From NCBI GenBank assembly GCA_023400985.1, contig JAEXEN010000038.1, forward strand, positions 1-64,000: a stretch of 64,000 nt of DNA. The letters are read 5' to 3'. This document shows positions 1-8,905 of the stretch, one piece after another (position 1 is the stretch's first letter; every line of letters starts with the position of its first letter). The notes below the pieces were generated by a model. That model had not been told where the DNA came from. It did no database searches and worked only from the letters and a program-made list of their open reading frames with translations. The translations under genes were made by a program, and so were the position numbers. The DNA is from Bacillota bacterium (lineage in GTDB: Bacteria > Bacillota > Clostridia > Christensenellales > CAG-138).

Positions 1-651
1 CCGGTCGTGATTTGCGAGCTGGAGGCAAACGAGGAGATGTTCACCGAGTCCGGCGGGATGTGCTGGATGAGCGAGAATATCGACATGAGCACCAATATGG
101 ACGGGGGACTTTTGAAGGGCCTTGGCCGCGCGTTTTCGGGCGATTCCATGTTTATCGCGTCCTACCGCGCGAGCGGCGGATCCGGCATGATCGCGTATTC
201 GTCGAGCTTCCCGGGAAATATTCTTCCCGTTGAACTTGCAGCAGGGCAAAGCGTGGTATGCCAAAAACGCGCGTTTTTGGCTGCACAGCGCGGCGTGACG
301 CTGGAGACGCATTTTCAAAAAAAGCTGGGCGCGGGATTGATGGGCGGCGAAGGCTTTATTTTACAGCGCATTACAGGCCCCGGGCTTGCGTTTGTGGAGA
401 TAGACGGCTCCGTGGCCGAATATAACTTGGTCCCAGGCCAGCGCATGAAGGTGGGCACCGGCCATGTGGCGATGATGGATGCCTCGGTCGCGTTTGACAT
501 TACGACCGTGAAGGGCTTTAAAAACATCCTGTTCGGTGGCGAGGGCCTGTTTTTGACGACGCTGACCGGCCCGGGCCGCGTCTACTTGCAGACCATGCCC
601 GTCGAGAACGTAGCAAAGAGCATTATCCCGTATATACCGAATAAAAACTAA
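1..651 (+). CDS. AIM24 / TIGR00266 family protein, 5' end outside window
   Basis: The reading frame is open to the first base, and the visible product (about 216 residues) begins inside the usual N-terminal strand of the family, so the true start lies just upstream of the window. The sequence has the glycine-rich, beta-only pattern typical of AIM24/TIGR00266 proteins: an early acidic ELEANEEMFTESGGM block, GEGFILQRITGPG in the middle and GEGLFLTTLTGPG near the end. These paired repeats form the beta-sandwich. The biochemical role is not established in bacteria. It is the last gene of the GC-rich backbone before the AT-rich island. Confidence 0.85.
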   Translation, partial: PVVICELEANEEMFTESGGMCWMSENIDMSTNMDGGLLKGLGRAFSGDSMFIASYRASGGSGMIAYSSSFPGNILPVELAAGQSVVCQKRAFLAAQRGVTLETHFQKKLGAGLMGGEGFILQRITGPGLAFVEIDGSVAEYNLVPGQRMKVGTGHVAMMDASVAFDITTVKGFKNILFGGEGLFLTTLTGPGRVYLQTMPVENVAKSIIPYIPNKN

Positions 652-918
652 ATCTAAAAATAATATATCCTTGCATGAAATATATATAACAAGCACAGGC
701 ATTTTGCATAGGATGAAGTGCAGCGAAAGCTGTAATAAATTAGCGGCAGTATAAATCTCATTAGTGTAATCTCAGTATTCTGCTTGCCCTCACCATTGTG
801 TTGATCAACCGGTGCAGTATTCTCTGCGGTTATAATAACCGTACCTATCCCTCTGCTCATTTGGCGGTTGTGCGCAGGCGAGCACAACTGCGCTCTGCCG
901 GAACAGCCTGGGCGTGAT
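652..918. other. AT-rich intergenic stretch at island left edge
   Basis: I see no gene here. Base composition drops abruptly to AT-rich just after the AIM24 stop, marking the left side of the accessory island. The only clear structure is a perfect 7-1-7 inverted repeat centred at 834 (CGGTTAT / ATAACCG). Confidence 0.5.
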
Positions 919-1155
919 GTATTCCATCGCCATTTGCACGTTATCTATGTGCCTGTGGTAGATAAGGAAATCAAATGGCCGAAACGCTATAAAGACCCTG
1001 CCTTCATTGGCATGACAAAGGAAGCTATCAAACATAGCCATTCAAAAAAGCGTCTCAAACTCAAGAAACTGGACGAAGATGAAGAGCCTGTTTTGAGTAA
1101 AAATGGGAAGCCTGTCCTTGTCGATTTCTACTCTCCTGTAAAACCGATTTCTTGA
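919..1155 (+). pseudogene. Remnant of MobV/Pre plasmid mobilisation relaxase
   Basis: A short frame contains HRHLHVIYVPVVDKEIKWPK, which matches the HxH-containing catalytic block of MobV (Pre/Mob) relaxases as I remember them from clostridial mobilisable elements; the histidines of this block coordinate the metal at the nicking site. Full relaxases are over 300 residues, while only about 75 related residues survive, with no N-terminal DNA-binding part and a stop soon after. I read it as a dead fragment left by a mobilisable plasmid or transposon, supporting a mobile origin for the island. Confidence 0.6.
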
Positions 1156-1349
1156 GCATATGAGATCGTAAACTTTGCCGATGCGGGCTGTATCTTAATC
1201 TTGACAGTGCCCTGTCGGAATTCTCTATGCATCTATAAACACCCCCTATCGCAGAAGACATATATATGATAATGACTTGGTATATAAGAACCTTGCTCTG
1301 CAAACAAGTTTTGTCTTCTGCCAAGTACTACTTGAAAGCTGGTAATACT

Positions 1350-1727
1350 ATGGCTTTACAACTTCTCAAACTGGTGATGAGTGCGACGCAACCTACAACG
1401 ACGACTCATCCCGATGTCAAAAGTTTCTTCTATCAGGTTCCTGCCGGTGGCCTGACCAACACTACCTTCACAATCCCCGATACGAACTGGACGGGCGACG
1501 ACGGTATCACCGTGGCTGCCGGCGGGCTTGCGGTCGTAGCTTCGGATAACGGATATGCGCAACTGACAATCAATGGCCAATTACAGGAAGCCGATGTGCT
1601 GACAACACTTTCCGCAACACAGGTTGTGATCGATTTCCCAACCTCGACGACGATTGAGGAAAATAAATGGATCGTTCTTACGGTGACGAATTTTTCGCCG
1701 GTAACAACTGCTCCGATTATTTCATAG
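1350..1727 (+). CDS. DUF4183-type protein, probable spore-surface protein
   Basis: The protein has 125 residues. The N-terminus MALQLLKLVMSATQPTTT followed by a Thr/Gly-rich beta pattern, with the ASDNGYAQLTINGQL core and a VLTVTNF ending, matches DUF4183 proteins. These occur in Bacillus and Clostridia, often with exosporium or spore-coat proteins, so a role on the spore surface is an inference. The ATG at 1350 was preferred over an in-frame ATG 84 bases upstream because family members begin MAL-LLK; the ribosome site is weak. The next gene carries two more domains of this type. Confidence 0.7.
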   Translation: MALQLLKLVMSATQPTTTTHPDVKSFFYQVPAGGLTNTTFTIPDTNWTGDDGITVAAGGLAVVASDNGYAQLTINGQLQEADVLTTLSATQVVIDFPTSTTIEENKWIVLTVTNFSPVTTAPIIS

Positions 1728-1802
1728 CGCGTAATAACGAGTCAGGGCGGTTCCAGCGTATTCTTGCCGGAACTGCTCTGCGTTGCAAAACGTATTTTGA
1801 GG

Positions 1803-1822
1803 GGCAGGAAAGCTTTCCTGCC
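1803..1822. repeat. Perfect 20-bp palindrome between DUF4183 genes
   Basis: GGCAGGAAAG is followed directly by its reverse complement. It lies 46 bases before the next gene start and has no T-run. It could be an RNA hairpin protecting the upstream transcript or an operator. Confidence 0.5.
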
Positions 1823-1868
1823 ATAAACATCTCGTGATAAAGTTTTGCTTATAAAAAGAGGGTTTTCT

Positions 1869-2903
1869 ATGCTTGAGGATATATATTCTGAATACTGTTG
1901 CTTTTTTTCGGACGCATGCGGAAATAACCTTTGCCCTTATGTATCCGGAAATATTTCTTATACCGAATTATCTTCTCCAGAAAATCGAGCACAAGCACCG
2001 CAAATGCTTGCCGGGGATAGACTGATTTGTGAGACCCAAACGGCTGTTTTGATAAAAGGCTATGTAACCGTTGCCCATGAAACAGAGGGTTATAAAGAGA
2101 CGGTCTCGTTCAATACAATCGCAACCATTCATTTGCCGTTTATCCCGGAGGGCGATCTTACGTTTGCTACCAAATATTTTAGCTGCCGCCTGCAACCTGC
2201 AAAATCCAACGTCCGGTCAACATATTTAAGAATTTTTGTCGATATAGAAACCTACGTGTGCGATGATGCTTGCGAAACAGGTGCAAATTCGACCGTTGCT
2301 TTTCTTGAAAATAGCAGTAGTCAAAGGAAATGTGTTACATTTCAAACAGGTATTACCGTTTTGTGCAGAAGACCTGCGATGCAGGCAGATGTGCATCAGT
2401 ACAACGCCATAGCGCAAGAACAGCAAAGAGTGTTTACAGACGAGGACGAATTAACGGAGTACGGCTCACGAGGAATTCCTTCCCCTAGTGATATTTCTTT
2501 CTGCAAAGTGTATGTAAACGGTCTTTTACAGCCCCCGGCTAATTACGATATTCAAAGGGGTGGGCTTAGACTCAAAACAGAGGACTTTCCCTCCAAGGGT
2601 GCGGTAGTGAGCGTCTATTCTTCGAGGCTGAAGAACAGCAGGAATTATAAGTATAATGCCTTTACAAGCTACTATGTGGCTGTTTCTGATGGCGTAAAGA
2701 CAACTTATACAGATAAGGATGCTTTGACGGAGTATGGGGATAACGGCATTCCGTCCCCATGTGAGGTATCCTTTGTTAACCTTTATGTAAATGGTGTTTT
2801 GCAGCCTGCGCCGATCTATTCTTTAGAAAAGGGATTCATGGAATTGGTCGAGGCACCGAAAGCGGGACAGTATATTATACTGGAATCAGTGATCGTGCGC
2901 TGA
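1869..2903 (+). CDS. Two-domain DUF4183 protein with SPOCS-like N-terminal half
   Basis: The product has 344 residues. The C-terminal half holds two tandem DUF4183 units (roughly residues 180-260 and 265-344), each with the markers T-D-x-D-x-LTEYG, GIPSP, VNGxLQP and a closing beta strand. The N-terminal half has alternating beta strands (LICETQTAVLIKGYVTV, FNTIATIHLPFIPEGDL) and scattered cysteines, resembling the SPOCS/DUF3794 domain of spore-coat proteins, though I am unsure of that part. The ATG at 1869 has AGAGGG six bases ahead; an in-frame TTG at 1845 is less likely. With the preceding gene it forms a small spore-surface type locus on the island. Confidence 0.7.
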   Translation: MLEDIYSEYCCFFSDACGNNLCPYVSGNISYTELSSPENRAQAPQMLAGDRLICETQTAVLIKGYVTVAHETEGYKETVSFNTIATIHLPFIPEGDLTFATKYFSCRLQPAKSNVRSTYLRIFVDIETYVCDDACETGANSTVAFLENSSSQRKCVTFQTGITVLCRRPAMQADVHQYNAIAQEQQRVFTDEDELTEYGSRGIPSPSDISFCKVYVNGLLQPPANYDIQRGGLRLKTEDFPSKGAVVSVYSSRLKNSRNYKYNAFTSYYVAVSDGVKTTYTDKDALTEYGDNGIPSPCEVSFVNLYVNGVLQPAPIYSLEKGFMELVEAPKAGQYIILESVIVR

Positions 2904-2955
2904 GATGTTTGAATTTATATAAAAACAGGCGCCGAGTTTCGGCAACTATTCCGCT

Positions 2956-3001
2956 TCAATTGCAGGTCGATGCCGCAGCTTTTAGGGACTGCGGCATTCT
3001 A
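2956..3001 (+). repeat. Stem-loop with related copy at 15.94 kb
   Basis: A perfect 9-bp stem, ATGCCGCAG / CTGCGGCAT, has a 10-base loop and weak T content after it. The bases just before it (TTGCAGGTCGAT) recur almost unchanged at 15935, where a stem of the same design (ATACCGCAG / CTGCGGTAT) is found in the same orientation. It may act as a weak terminator for the DUF4183 gene. The pairing of the two copies, about 13 kb apart, is described under findings. Confidence 0.55.
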
Positions 3002-3140
3002 TTATGGTATCCGAGTTGGCAATGTTGAACATAACAACGATATTAGTCTGATATTTTTGTCTACATAGTCCTCATCAAAAATGAAGATATGTTTTTCCTC
3101 TTCTTCAGTGAGAATCATAGGTTGGTCCGCATCATCATAA

Positions 3141-3716
3141 AAGGCTGTTGATGCGGTCATAAATGCATCTTCCGCAATGAAAGAGGCCATTAATCATGTT
3201 GGCGATGCTCTAAACTTGCCGAACGGATGGCTTAACACGGACTGCGTAAAAACGCGTTCCTACGCCCCAAAGCTCATGCAATATTCCACTTACTACAAAA
3301 CGTTTTCCCATATCCTTACCATTCGCACGATTGCAGCAGAATACTTGATAGCTATGAAGCTGATGGCCGGGCGCAAATATAAAAACGATTTATCAGATGT
3401 AATTGGAATTCTGCTTGAACACCAAAAGAATGGGAAACCCATTGATAAAGCAAAGATTGACCTTGCCGTGCAGGATTTATACGGGGGATGGGAGAATATC
3501 CCGGAAGATTCTAAAAAGTTTATAGCGGGTGTTATGCAAAACGGCGATTATGAAACGCTATTCCAGAAATGCCAAAGTGAAGAACAGGCTAACAGGGCAA
3601 CGCTTCTTGGAGTTGAGAGAAAGTATCCGGGTATTGTGAACGAGGATGACATTGAAAAAATATTGAATGCTGCCCAAGCACGAAAAGCAAAGCAAGGGGA
3701 TATGCATTCCCGATAA
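3141..3716 (+). pseudogene. 5'-truncated DUF6036 nucleotidyltransferase-like gene
   Basis: The frame matches the C-terminal two thirds of DUF6036 proteins, a nucleotidyltransferase-fold family common on mobile elements. Recognisable blocks include INHVGDALNLPNGWLNTD, IRTIAAEYLIAMKLMAGR and KNDLSDVIGIL. The family's N-terminus, with the GG-x(n)-D nucleotidyltransferase motif, is missing: the frame hits a stop at 3138 just upstream of the first recognisable residues. An ATG at 3177 lies inside the domain and would make a protein without the catalytic part. A short C-terminal duplicate of the same family lies at 13480. Confidence 0.65.
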
Positions 3717-4081
3717 GATGCGTCGAAAAGTATGTATATTTTCTGAATGCCATATAGTTTCGAATGGTTTTGCAGGGCAAGGTTCATCCTTGCCCTGTAT
3801 CGTTACAGTATTTCGTAAGCCTACCGTCGGAGCCGCTTGTTAAGAATCTCAAGGAGTTTGCCAATGTCACATTATTCTTATAACATTCTGCTGTAAACGT
3901 TGCGGCTATGTAGCTATAGACCTCATTGTAAGAATACGCATATATGTATACAATTGAAATGCATTCCGTTGTGGATGGCCATAAAAAACTTATGGAAATC
4001 TTAACTTTATATCAAGAAATAAGACATAAACCAAGCTGATTATTTTGATAAAATAATAAAATGCAGGAGGGAGTGCTTGTT
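3717..4081. other. Non-coding interval before the VanRS-like genes, with hairpin
   Basis: No gene is visible. At 3774-3796 there is a perfect 9-bp hairpin (AGGGCAAGG, 5-base loop, CCTTGCCCT) that could end transcription of the decayed gene upstream, though it lacks a T-run. The rest is AT-rich and should hold the promoter of the two-component system. I could not assign a confident -35/-10 pair. Confidence 0.5.
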
Positions 4082-4777
4082 ATGGGCAGTAAAATATTGA
4101 TCGCCGACGATGAGCGTGAAATTACGGATTTGGTTGAAGTTTATCTTCAAAATGAAAATTACACTGTTTTTAAGTATTACTCAGCGCAAGACGCTTTAGA
4201 GTGTATTGAAAAAGAGAATTTGGATCTTGCTATATTGGATGTAATGCTGCCTGACGGAAATGGCCTGAGAATCTGTCAGCAGATTCGTGAAAAGCATAAC
4301 TACCCTGTGATCATGCTCACTGCTAAGGATGACGAAACAGATAAGATTACAGGGTTAACACTAGGTGCGGATGATTATATCACAAAACCCTTTCGGCCAT
4401 TGGAAATGGTTGCCAGGGTGAAGGCCCAATTGCGAAGATACAAGAAATACAATACCGCACCTGCCCAGGAGGATATGGTTATTACGCATTCCGGCCTCGT
4501 TATTGACGTAAATACGCACAAGTGCCTGTTAAACGAGCAGTCGCTTCCCCTTACCCCCACCGAGTTTTCGATTTTGCGTATCCTTTGCGAGCAAAAGGGC
4601 AATGTAGTTAGCTCCGAGCAGCTTTTTTATCAGATTTGGGGTGACGAGTATTTTAGCAAAAGCAATAATACCATTACCGTTCACATCCGGCATTTACGAG
4701 AAAAAATGAATGATTCCGTAGAAAACCCTAAGTATATAAAAACCGTGTGGGGAGTGGGTTATAAAATTGAGAAATAA
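4082..4777 (+). CDS. vanR: VanR-like OmpR-family response regulator
   Basis: This 231-residue DNA-binding response regulator has a receiver domain at about residues 4-120 and an OmpR-type winged helix at about 135-230. The acidic pocket DDE is at 9-11, the phospho-acceptor Asp is at 53 (ILDVMLPDG), and the conserved Lys lies in ITKPFRP. Long stretches, such as GADDYITKPFRPLEMVARVK and the NTITVHIRHLREKMND block, match what I remember of VanR of glycopeptide resistance operons almost residue for residue. The ATG at 4082 sits 11 bases after AGGAGG; an upstream ATG would put that site inside the gene. It overlaps the sensor kinase gene. No vanHAX follows; an ABC exporter operon does. Confidence 0.85.
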   Translation: MGSKILIADDEREITDLVEVYLQNENYTVFKYYSAQDALECIEKENLDLAILDVMLPDGNGLRICQQIREKHNYPVIMLTAKDDETDKITGLTLGADDYITKPFRPLEMVARVKAQLRRYKKYNTAPAQEDMVITHSGLVIDVNTHKCLLNEQSLPLTPTEFSILRILCEQKGNVVSSEQLFYQIWGDEYFSKSNNTITVHIRHLREKMNDSVENPKYIKTVWGVGYKIEK

Positions 4778-5894
4778 AACTGTTCGATATCAACCCTATG
4801 CAGCGCTCATAAAAAAGATACTGCTCCAAATGATGGTCATTCTCTTCGCTGCCATAGCAGCTGTTGTATTAATAGGCTCATTAGGCGAAGGACGCATTGG
4901 AAATTGGGTCACTTCTCTTATCTCACGCGTTTTTGGCATTGGCTGGAAGGAGGCCTCTTCAGCCTATTTTCGAGTGATTAAGAGCCATATTGATACAATT
5001 ATGACGATTGTGGTCATCATCTTCTTTATGATCATGTGCCGTTTTCTTTTAACATGGTTTACAAAGTATTTTGATGATATCGTAAGGGGCGTCGATCATT
5101 TGGCGGAAGAATCCTCCCATAAAATATCTATGCGCACAGAACTAAATTTTATGGAGAATAAACTGAATCAAGTAAAAGATGAGTTAGACAAACGGGCCAA
5201 GGAAGCGCGGGAAGCGGAGCAGCGAAAAAATGACCTTGTGGTCTATCTGGCGCACGATATTAAGACGCCCCTGACGTCGGTCATTGGCTATCTAAGCCTA
5301 CTGGATGAGATCCCTGATATGCCGGTGGAGCAGAAGGCAAAATATGTTCACATTACATTGGATAAGGCGTACCGACTGGAAGCCTTGATCAATGAGTTTT
5401 TTGAAATCACACGATATAATCTTCAAACCGTTCCGGTCAATAAAAGCAAAATCGATTTGTATTATATGCTGATTCAAATGGCGGATGAGGTTTATCCGCA
5501 GCTGACAGCCAGCGGCAAGCAGATTCAAATCCATGCGGATGAGAATATAACAATCTATGGTGACGCCGACAAGCTGGCGAGAGTTTTCAATAATATTCTT
5601 AGAAACGCCATGGTTTACAGTGACGCAGGCAGTGTGATTGATATTTCAGCAGAGAAAAGTGATTCCACGGCGATCGTTGGATTTAAGAATGCCGGGATAA
5701 TTCCACAGGATAAACTTGAGCTTGTTTTCGAAAAGTTCTATCGTCTGGATGACGCGAGATCCTCCACCACAGGAGGTGCAGGCTTAGGACTTGCTATAGC
5801 GCGTGATATCATAGCCCTTCACGGAGGCACTATTGAGGCTCAAAGTAACGATACCCATACCGCATTTATCATTACGCTGCCAAATATCCCATGA
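4767..5894 (+). CDS. vanS: VanS-like membrane sensor histidine kinase
   Basis: The kinase has 375 residues, with two membrane segments (about 18-38 and 74-97) enclosing a short extracytoplasmic loop, then a linker/coiled coil, the H-box LAHDIKTPLTS with the phosphorylated His near 163, an N-box (NNILRNA), and G-boxes ending GGAGLGLAI. The catalytic half closely matches VanS (KAKYVHITLDKAYRLE, FFEITRYNLQTV). The TTG start overlaps the end of the regulator gene, with a GGGGAG-like ribosome site, so the two are translationally coupled. It presumably phosphorylates the neighbouring VanR-like protein. The loop is short, so the signal cannot be guessed from sequence. Confidence 0.85.
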   Translation: MRNKTVRYQPYAALIKKILLQMMVILFAAIAAVVLIGSLGEGRIGNWVTSLISRVFGIGWKEASSAYFRVIKSHIDTIMTIVVIIFFMIMCRFLLTWFTKYFDDIVRGVDHLAEESSHKISMRTELNFMENKLNQVKDELDKRAKEAREAEQRKNDLVVYLAHDIKTPLTSVIGYLSLLDEIPDMPVEQKAKYVHITLDKAYRLEALINEFFEITRYNLQTVPVNKSKIDLYYMLIQMADEVYPQLTASGKQIQIHADENITIYGDADKLARVFNNILRNAMVYSDAGSVIDISAEKSDSTAIVGFKNAGIIPQDKLELVFEKFYRLDDARSSTTGGAGLGLAIARDIIALHGGTIEAQSNDTHTAFIITLPNIP

Positions 5895-5979
5895 GATTTG
5901 AAACGCTGTCTTTGTAATCTGAAGAATCTCAAGAACGTATCTATAAGTCCCTAATCAATTGATAAACTGAGTTTAAAAT

Positions 5980-6035
5980 AAGCCTGTTCCTTTTTTGCAG
6001 GATGATGCTATCGGAAGGATCGGGCTTTTGTTATA
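5980..6035 (+). terminator. Probable terminator after the two-component operon
   Basis: An 11-bp stem with one mismatch (AAGCCTGTTCC against GGATCGGGCTT) is followed by TTTTGTTAT. The surrounding 311-base gap up to the ABC gene holds no gene and should carry that operon's promoter, which I could not pinpoint. Confidence 0.55.
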
Positions 6036-6205
6036 TAGAAACCATTGTGGAATCCTATGACCGGATTTAAAGCAATCTAGGAATTAATCGTTTCTACAGA
6101 AAATCTCAATAATTAATCTATTTCTTCTTAAAGTATCCGGGTTCATCGAATGTTAGAATACGGCCCAGTGGAGAGCCTATTGTTTTTAAAAGGCCGAGGA
6201 ATTAT

Positions 6206-7063
6206 ATGGAGCTTAGAACGGAAAACCTTTATAAATCATACAGAGGCAAGGAAGCGCTAAGGGGTATTAATATAGCGCTTAAGCCAAGCATGTATGGATT
6301 ACTTGGGGAAAATGGGGCGGGTAAAAGCACGCTAATGCGGATATTGACTACTGTAGATTTTCAGACGAAAGGAAAGGTCTATTTTAACGGAACGGATATA
6401 AAGGCCTTGGATGAGGATTACAGAAAGCTCATAGGATACATGCCGCAGGAGTTCAATGTGTATAAGAGCTTTACTGCAAACGAATTTTTGGAATATATCG
6501 GTGCGCTAAAAGGGATGCCCAGGAAGGTTCTACAAAGAAGAATCCCCGAGGTCTTAGAGTTTGTAAACCTTTTAGATGAAGCCCCTAAAAAGGTCAGCAC
6601 GTTTTCGGGCGGCATGAAAAGAAGAATTGGAATTGCACAGGCAATCTTGGACGATCCGGAGATATTATTTTTTGATGAGCCGACTGCGGGCCTTGACGCC
6701 AAAGAACGAATCAAATTTTCAAATATAATCAGTGCCATGTCGAAGGATAAGATTGTTCTTTTATCAACACACATTGTTTCGGACATTGAAGCAATGGCAA
6801 ACAACCTGATCGTCATAAAGCAGGGAGAAATTTTGCAGGCAGGAGAGATTGACGCAATGGTTAGTGGACTTGCCAATAAAGTATGGGAGACTTTGGTAGA
6901 TCAAACGACATTTTATGAATTAAGCGAAGTAAGAGAGGTCGTACGTAGGAGACAGGAAGGATCAAATATCCATGTTAGGTATGTAGGCGAGGCGTACGGC
7001 GGTACCATCAATGCGCCCCTCTCCCCCAATCTGGAAGACTATTACATGTATGTATGCCGATAA
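6206..7063 (+). CDS. ABC transporter ATP-binding protein
   Basis: The 285-residue protein is the nucleotide-binding subunit of an ABC-2 type exporter. It has Walker A GENGAGKST (about residue 34), a Q-loop in YMPQEF, the signature FSGGMKRR, Walker B ILFFDEPTAGLD and the switch His in LLSTHIV. It belongs to the DrrA/YxlF-like group. The last 70 residues after the fold are not conserved. The gene starts the operon ATPase-lipoprotein-permease-permease on the same strand as the VanRS-like pair, after a gap holding a terminator. Regulation by that pair is plausible from position only. Confidence 0.85.
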   Translation: MELRTENLYKSYRGKEALRGINIALKPSMYGLLGENGAGKSTLMRILTTVDFQTKGKVYFNGTDIKALDEDYRKLIGYMPQEFNVYKSFTANEFLEYIGALKGMPRKVLQRRIPEVLEFVNLLDEAPKKVSTFSGGMKRRIGIAQAILDDPEILFFDEPTAGLDAKERIKFSNIISAMSKDKIVLLSTHIVSDIEAMANNLIVIKQGEILQAGEIDAMVSGLANKVWETLVDQTTFYELSEVREVVRRRQEGSNIHVRYVGEAYGGTINAPLSPNLEDYYMYVCR

Positions 7064-7080
7064 GACTTTGGAGGTAATAA

Positions 7081-7683
7081 ATGATGAAAAAGATTTCAAT
7101 GTTGGTAATGGTGACGCTGATCGGAGTGTCTTTGATGGGGGGGTGTCGCTCCGAGATGGACGACGGCATCACCATTGGCGAAGACAGAGCGGAGAATTTC
7201 AATGCAATGAATTTGGATGAAGTGAAAAGGCTTCCTGAGGAAATGAGAGAAGATCCACTGAATAAAGCCCTTGAGGAGATACGAGATTTCAGGAGAAACC
7301 ATTCTTCAGAAGAAGACGGGAATGAAGTCAAAATAGGGGTAACGGATCAGAACCTTCCGGGGCAAACAAAGAATAGACCCGATTTCAGTTATGATGAGCT
7401 GTACGATATCTTTAACGTCATTGAGGATTATGTGGAAAACACAGTAAAAGTACCAAGGAGGAGCCATGGTTATGATGTTGCCCAGTGTATTGACCCAAGA
7501 ATGAATGCAGTATATGACGATGAGGATAAAGGCGTAGCTGCAAGCTATGAAAACGAAAATATTTTTATCGCCGAATACGAAACCGCAAAAGACAGCGTCT
7601 ACAGCTACTTGGTTTTGGTGCGGGATTCCAAAGAAGGCTCATGGGAAATCATTCACGATGGATTGAGTTACAAGGAAAAGTGA
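7081..7683 (+). CDS. Putative lipoprotein of ABC exporter operon
   Basis: The 200-residue protein begins with a signal peptide (MMKKISMLVMVTLIGVSLMGGC) whose lipobox LMGGC predicts lipidation of the Cys at about residue 22. The mature part is acidic and hydrophilic, and I cannot name a family. Two adjacent ATGs follow a GGAGG site, so the start is uncertain by one codon. Its position between the ATPase and two permeases suggests an accessory surface subunit, substrate binder or stress sensor of the exporter. Confidence 0.75.
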   Translation: MMKKISMLVMVTLIGVSLMGGCRSEMDDGITIGEDRAENFNAMNLDEVKRLPEEMREDPLNKALEEIRDFRRNHSSEEDGNEVKIGVTDQNLPGQTKNRPDFSYDELYDIFNVIEDYVENTVKVPRRSHGYDVAQCIDPRMNAVYDDEDKGVAASYENENIFIAEYETAKDSVYSYLVLVRDSKEGSWEIIHDGLSYKEK

Positions 7684-7696
7684 GCAGATTAAAGAT

Positions 7697-8893
7697 ATGA
7701 TACGCTTTGAATATAAAAAAATATGGACAAAAATTGCTGTGTTTGCCATATCCATGCTGTTTTTCTATTCGCTGATCATGACGGGAGTCGGCTACTTGTA
7801 TTTTGAAAATACAACGATCACCAAAGAAGGTGAACGAGTAACAGGCATCGGTGCGTTTGAAGCGCTTAGAAAAGAATCCGAGGATATTGAGGGAGTCATG
7901 AACCAAGAATATTTGGATAAGTTAGTTTCATCATATAATAGTAGCGTAGAAAAACAGAATAAATTCCTTGGTATGATTAAGTATCAATTCCCCAATTACC
8001 TGATAAACTTCGCTGCCTATAGTGAGAGGATGAATAGCAATCTCCTGGACTTAGATTTCGATTTTCTGAGTTCCGAAGATAAGTTTTATGCGCAATATAA
8101 AAACTCCGTTAGCAACCTGATCAAAATAGATAATCAAAGTAATTGGTTTCGCTATACCGACAGCCAAATGGACATCATAAATGGGAAAGTAATGGGCCTG
8201 AATACGCCGTTTCAGACAGGTTATTATGAAGGACTTTCAAGGGTTATTTCCGCCTATTCGGAGCAATACTGGCTGATATTAATTGTGCTTGCGTTTGCAT
8301 TATGCTCCATATTTTCAAAGGATAGCATGAATGGCATAGATGAGCTCTCGTTGGCTTCAAAATATGGCAGAAAGAGAAATATGAACGCAAGAATAATTGC
8401 GGGGAATCTTTTTGCGGTAACAGTTTACGGTATTTTTATCGTTTTTCTTTTATTGGAGCATGGAGTAGTAGCGTCGCTTCATGGGTTGGGTCTTTCAGCA
8501 CAAAATATTTGGAAAACCTGTTTGTACGATATCAGCATCGGGATAGGCATACTTCTGATGTTTGCTCAGGGGCTTATATGTATTTTGATTACAGCCAATT
8601 TAATAATGCTGCTTTCCATTTGGGTAAATTATGTAAAACTATCAGCATTACTATCATTAACAAGCGTGTTATTGCTCAGACAATTAACCCAGACCCTGGA
8701 TACATTCATGTTGCAGCTTAACCCGTTATACTTTGCAAGATATCTTGCCGTATCGAATGACTTTGAAATCTATTATTTTATTAGCAATATAATGTTGCCG
8801 TATTCTTTAGTTTTCTTAGTGCTGGCGGCAATTTATTTGACAATAATCAGGCTTATTACCACCGCCAGATATAGAAGATACTCAGCTAATTAG
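7697..8893 (+). CDS. ABC-2 type permease, first of a pair
   Basis: The 398-residue membrane protein has one N-terminal membrane helix (about 10-30), a long extracytoplasmic domain (about 31-190), then five or so further helices. This is the ABC-2 type layout seen in exporters of peptides and antibiotics. The motif LSLASKYGRKRNMNARIIAGN after the second helix is repeated in similar form in the next gene (LCLSTRYGKKTLIKAKILAG), so the two are diverged paralogues that probably form a heterodimer with the upstream ATPase. Confidence 0.75.
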   Translation: MIRFEYKKIWTKIAVFAISMLFFYSLIMTGVGYLYFENTTITKEGERVTGIGAFEALRKESEDIEGVMNQEYLDKLVSSYNSSVEKQNKFLGMIKYQFPNYLINFAAYSERMNSNLLDLDFDFLSSEDKFYAQYKNSVSNLIKIDNQSNWFRYTDSQMDIINGKVMGLNTPFQTGYYEGLSRVISAYSEQYWLILIVLAFALCSIFSKDSMNGIDELSLASKYGRKRNMNARIIAGNLFAVTVYGIFIVFLLLEHGVVASLHGLGLSAQNIWKTCLYDISIGIGILLMFAQGLICILITANLIMLLSIWVNYVKLSALLSLTSVLLLRQLTQTLDTFMLQLNPLYFARYLAVSNDFEIYYFISNIMLPYSLVFLVLAAIYLTIIRLITTARYRRYSAN

Positions 8894-8905
8894 AGAGGTA
8901 AGACT

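Noticed and set aside
3002..3190. 62-codon acidic minus-strand frame before the DUF6036 remnant
   Set aside because: The residue pattern looks protein-like, but there is no ribosome site, the start lies inside the DUF6036 frame, and I know no family. It may be a scrap but cannot be supported.
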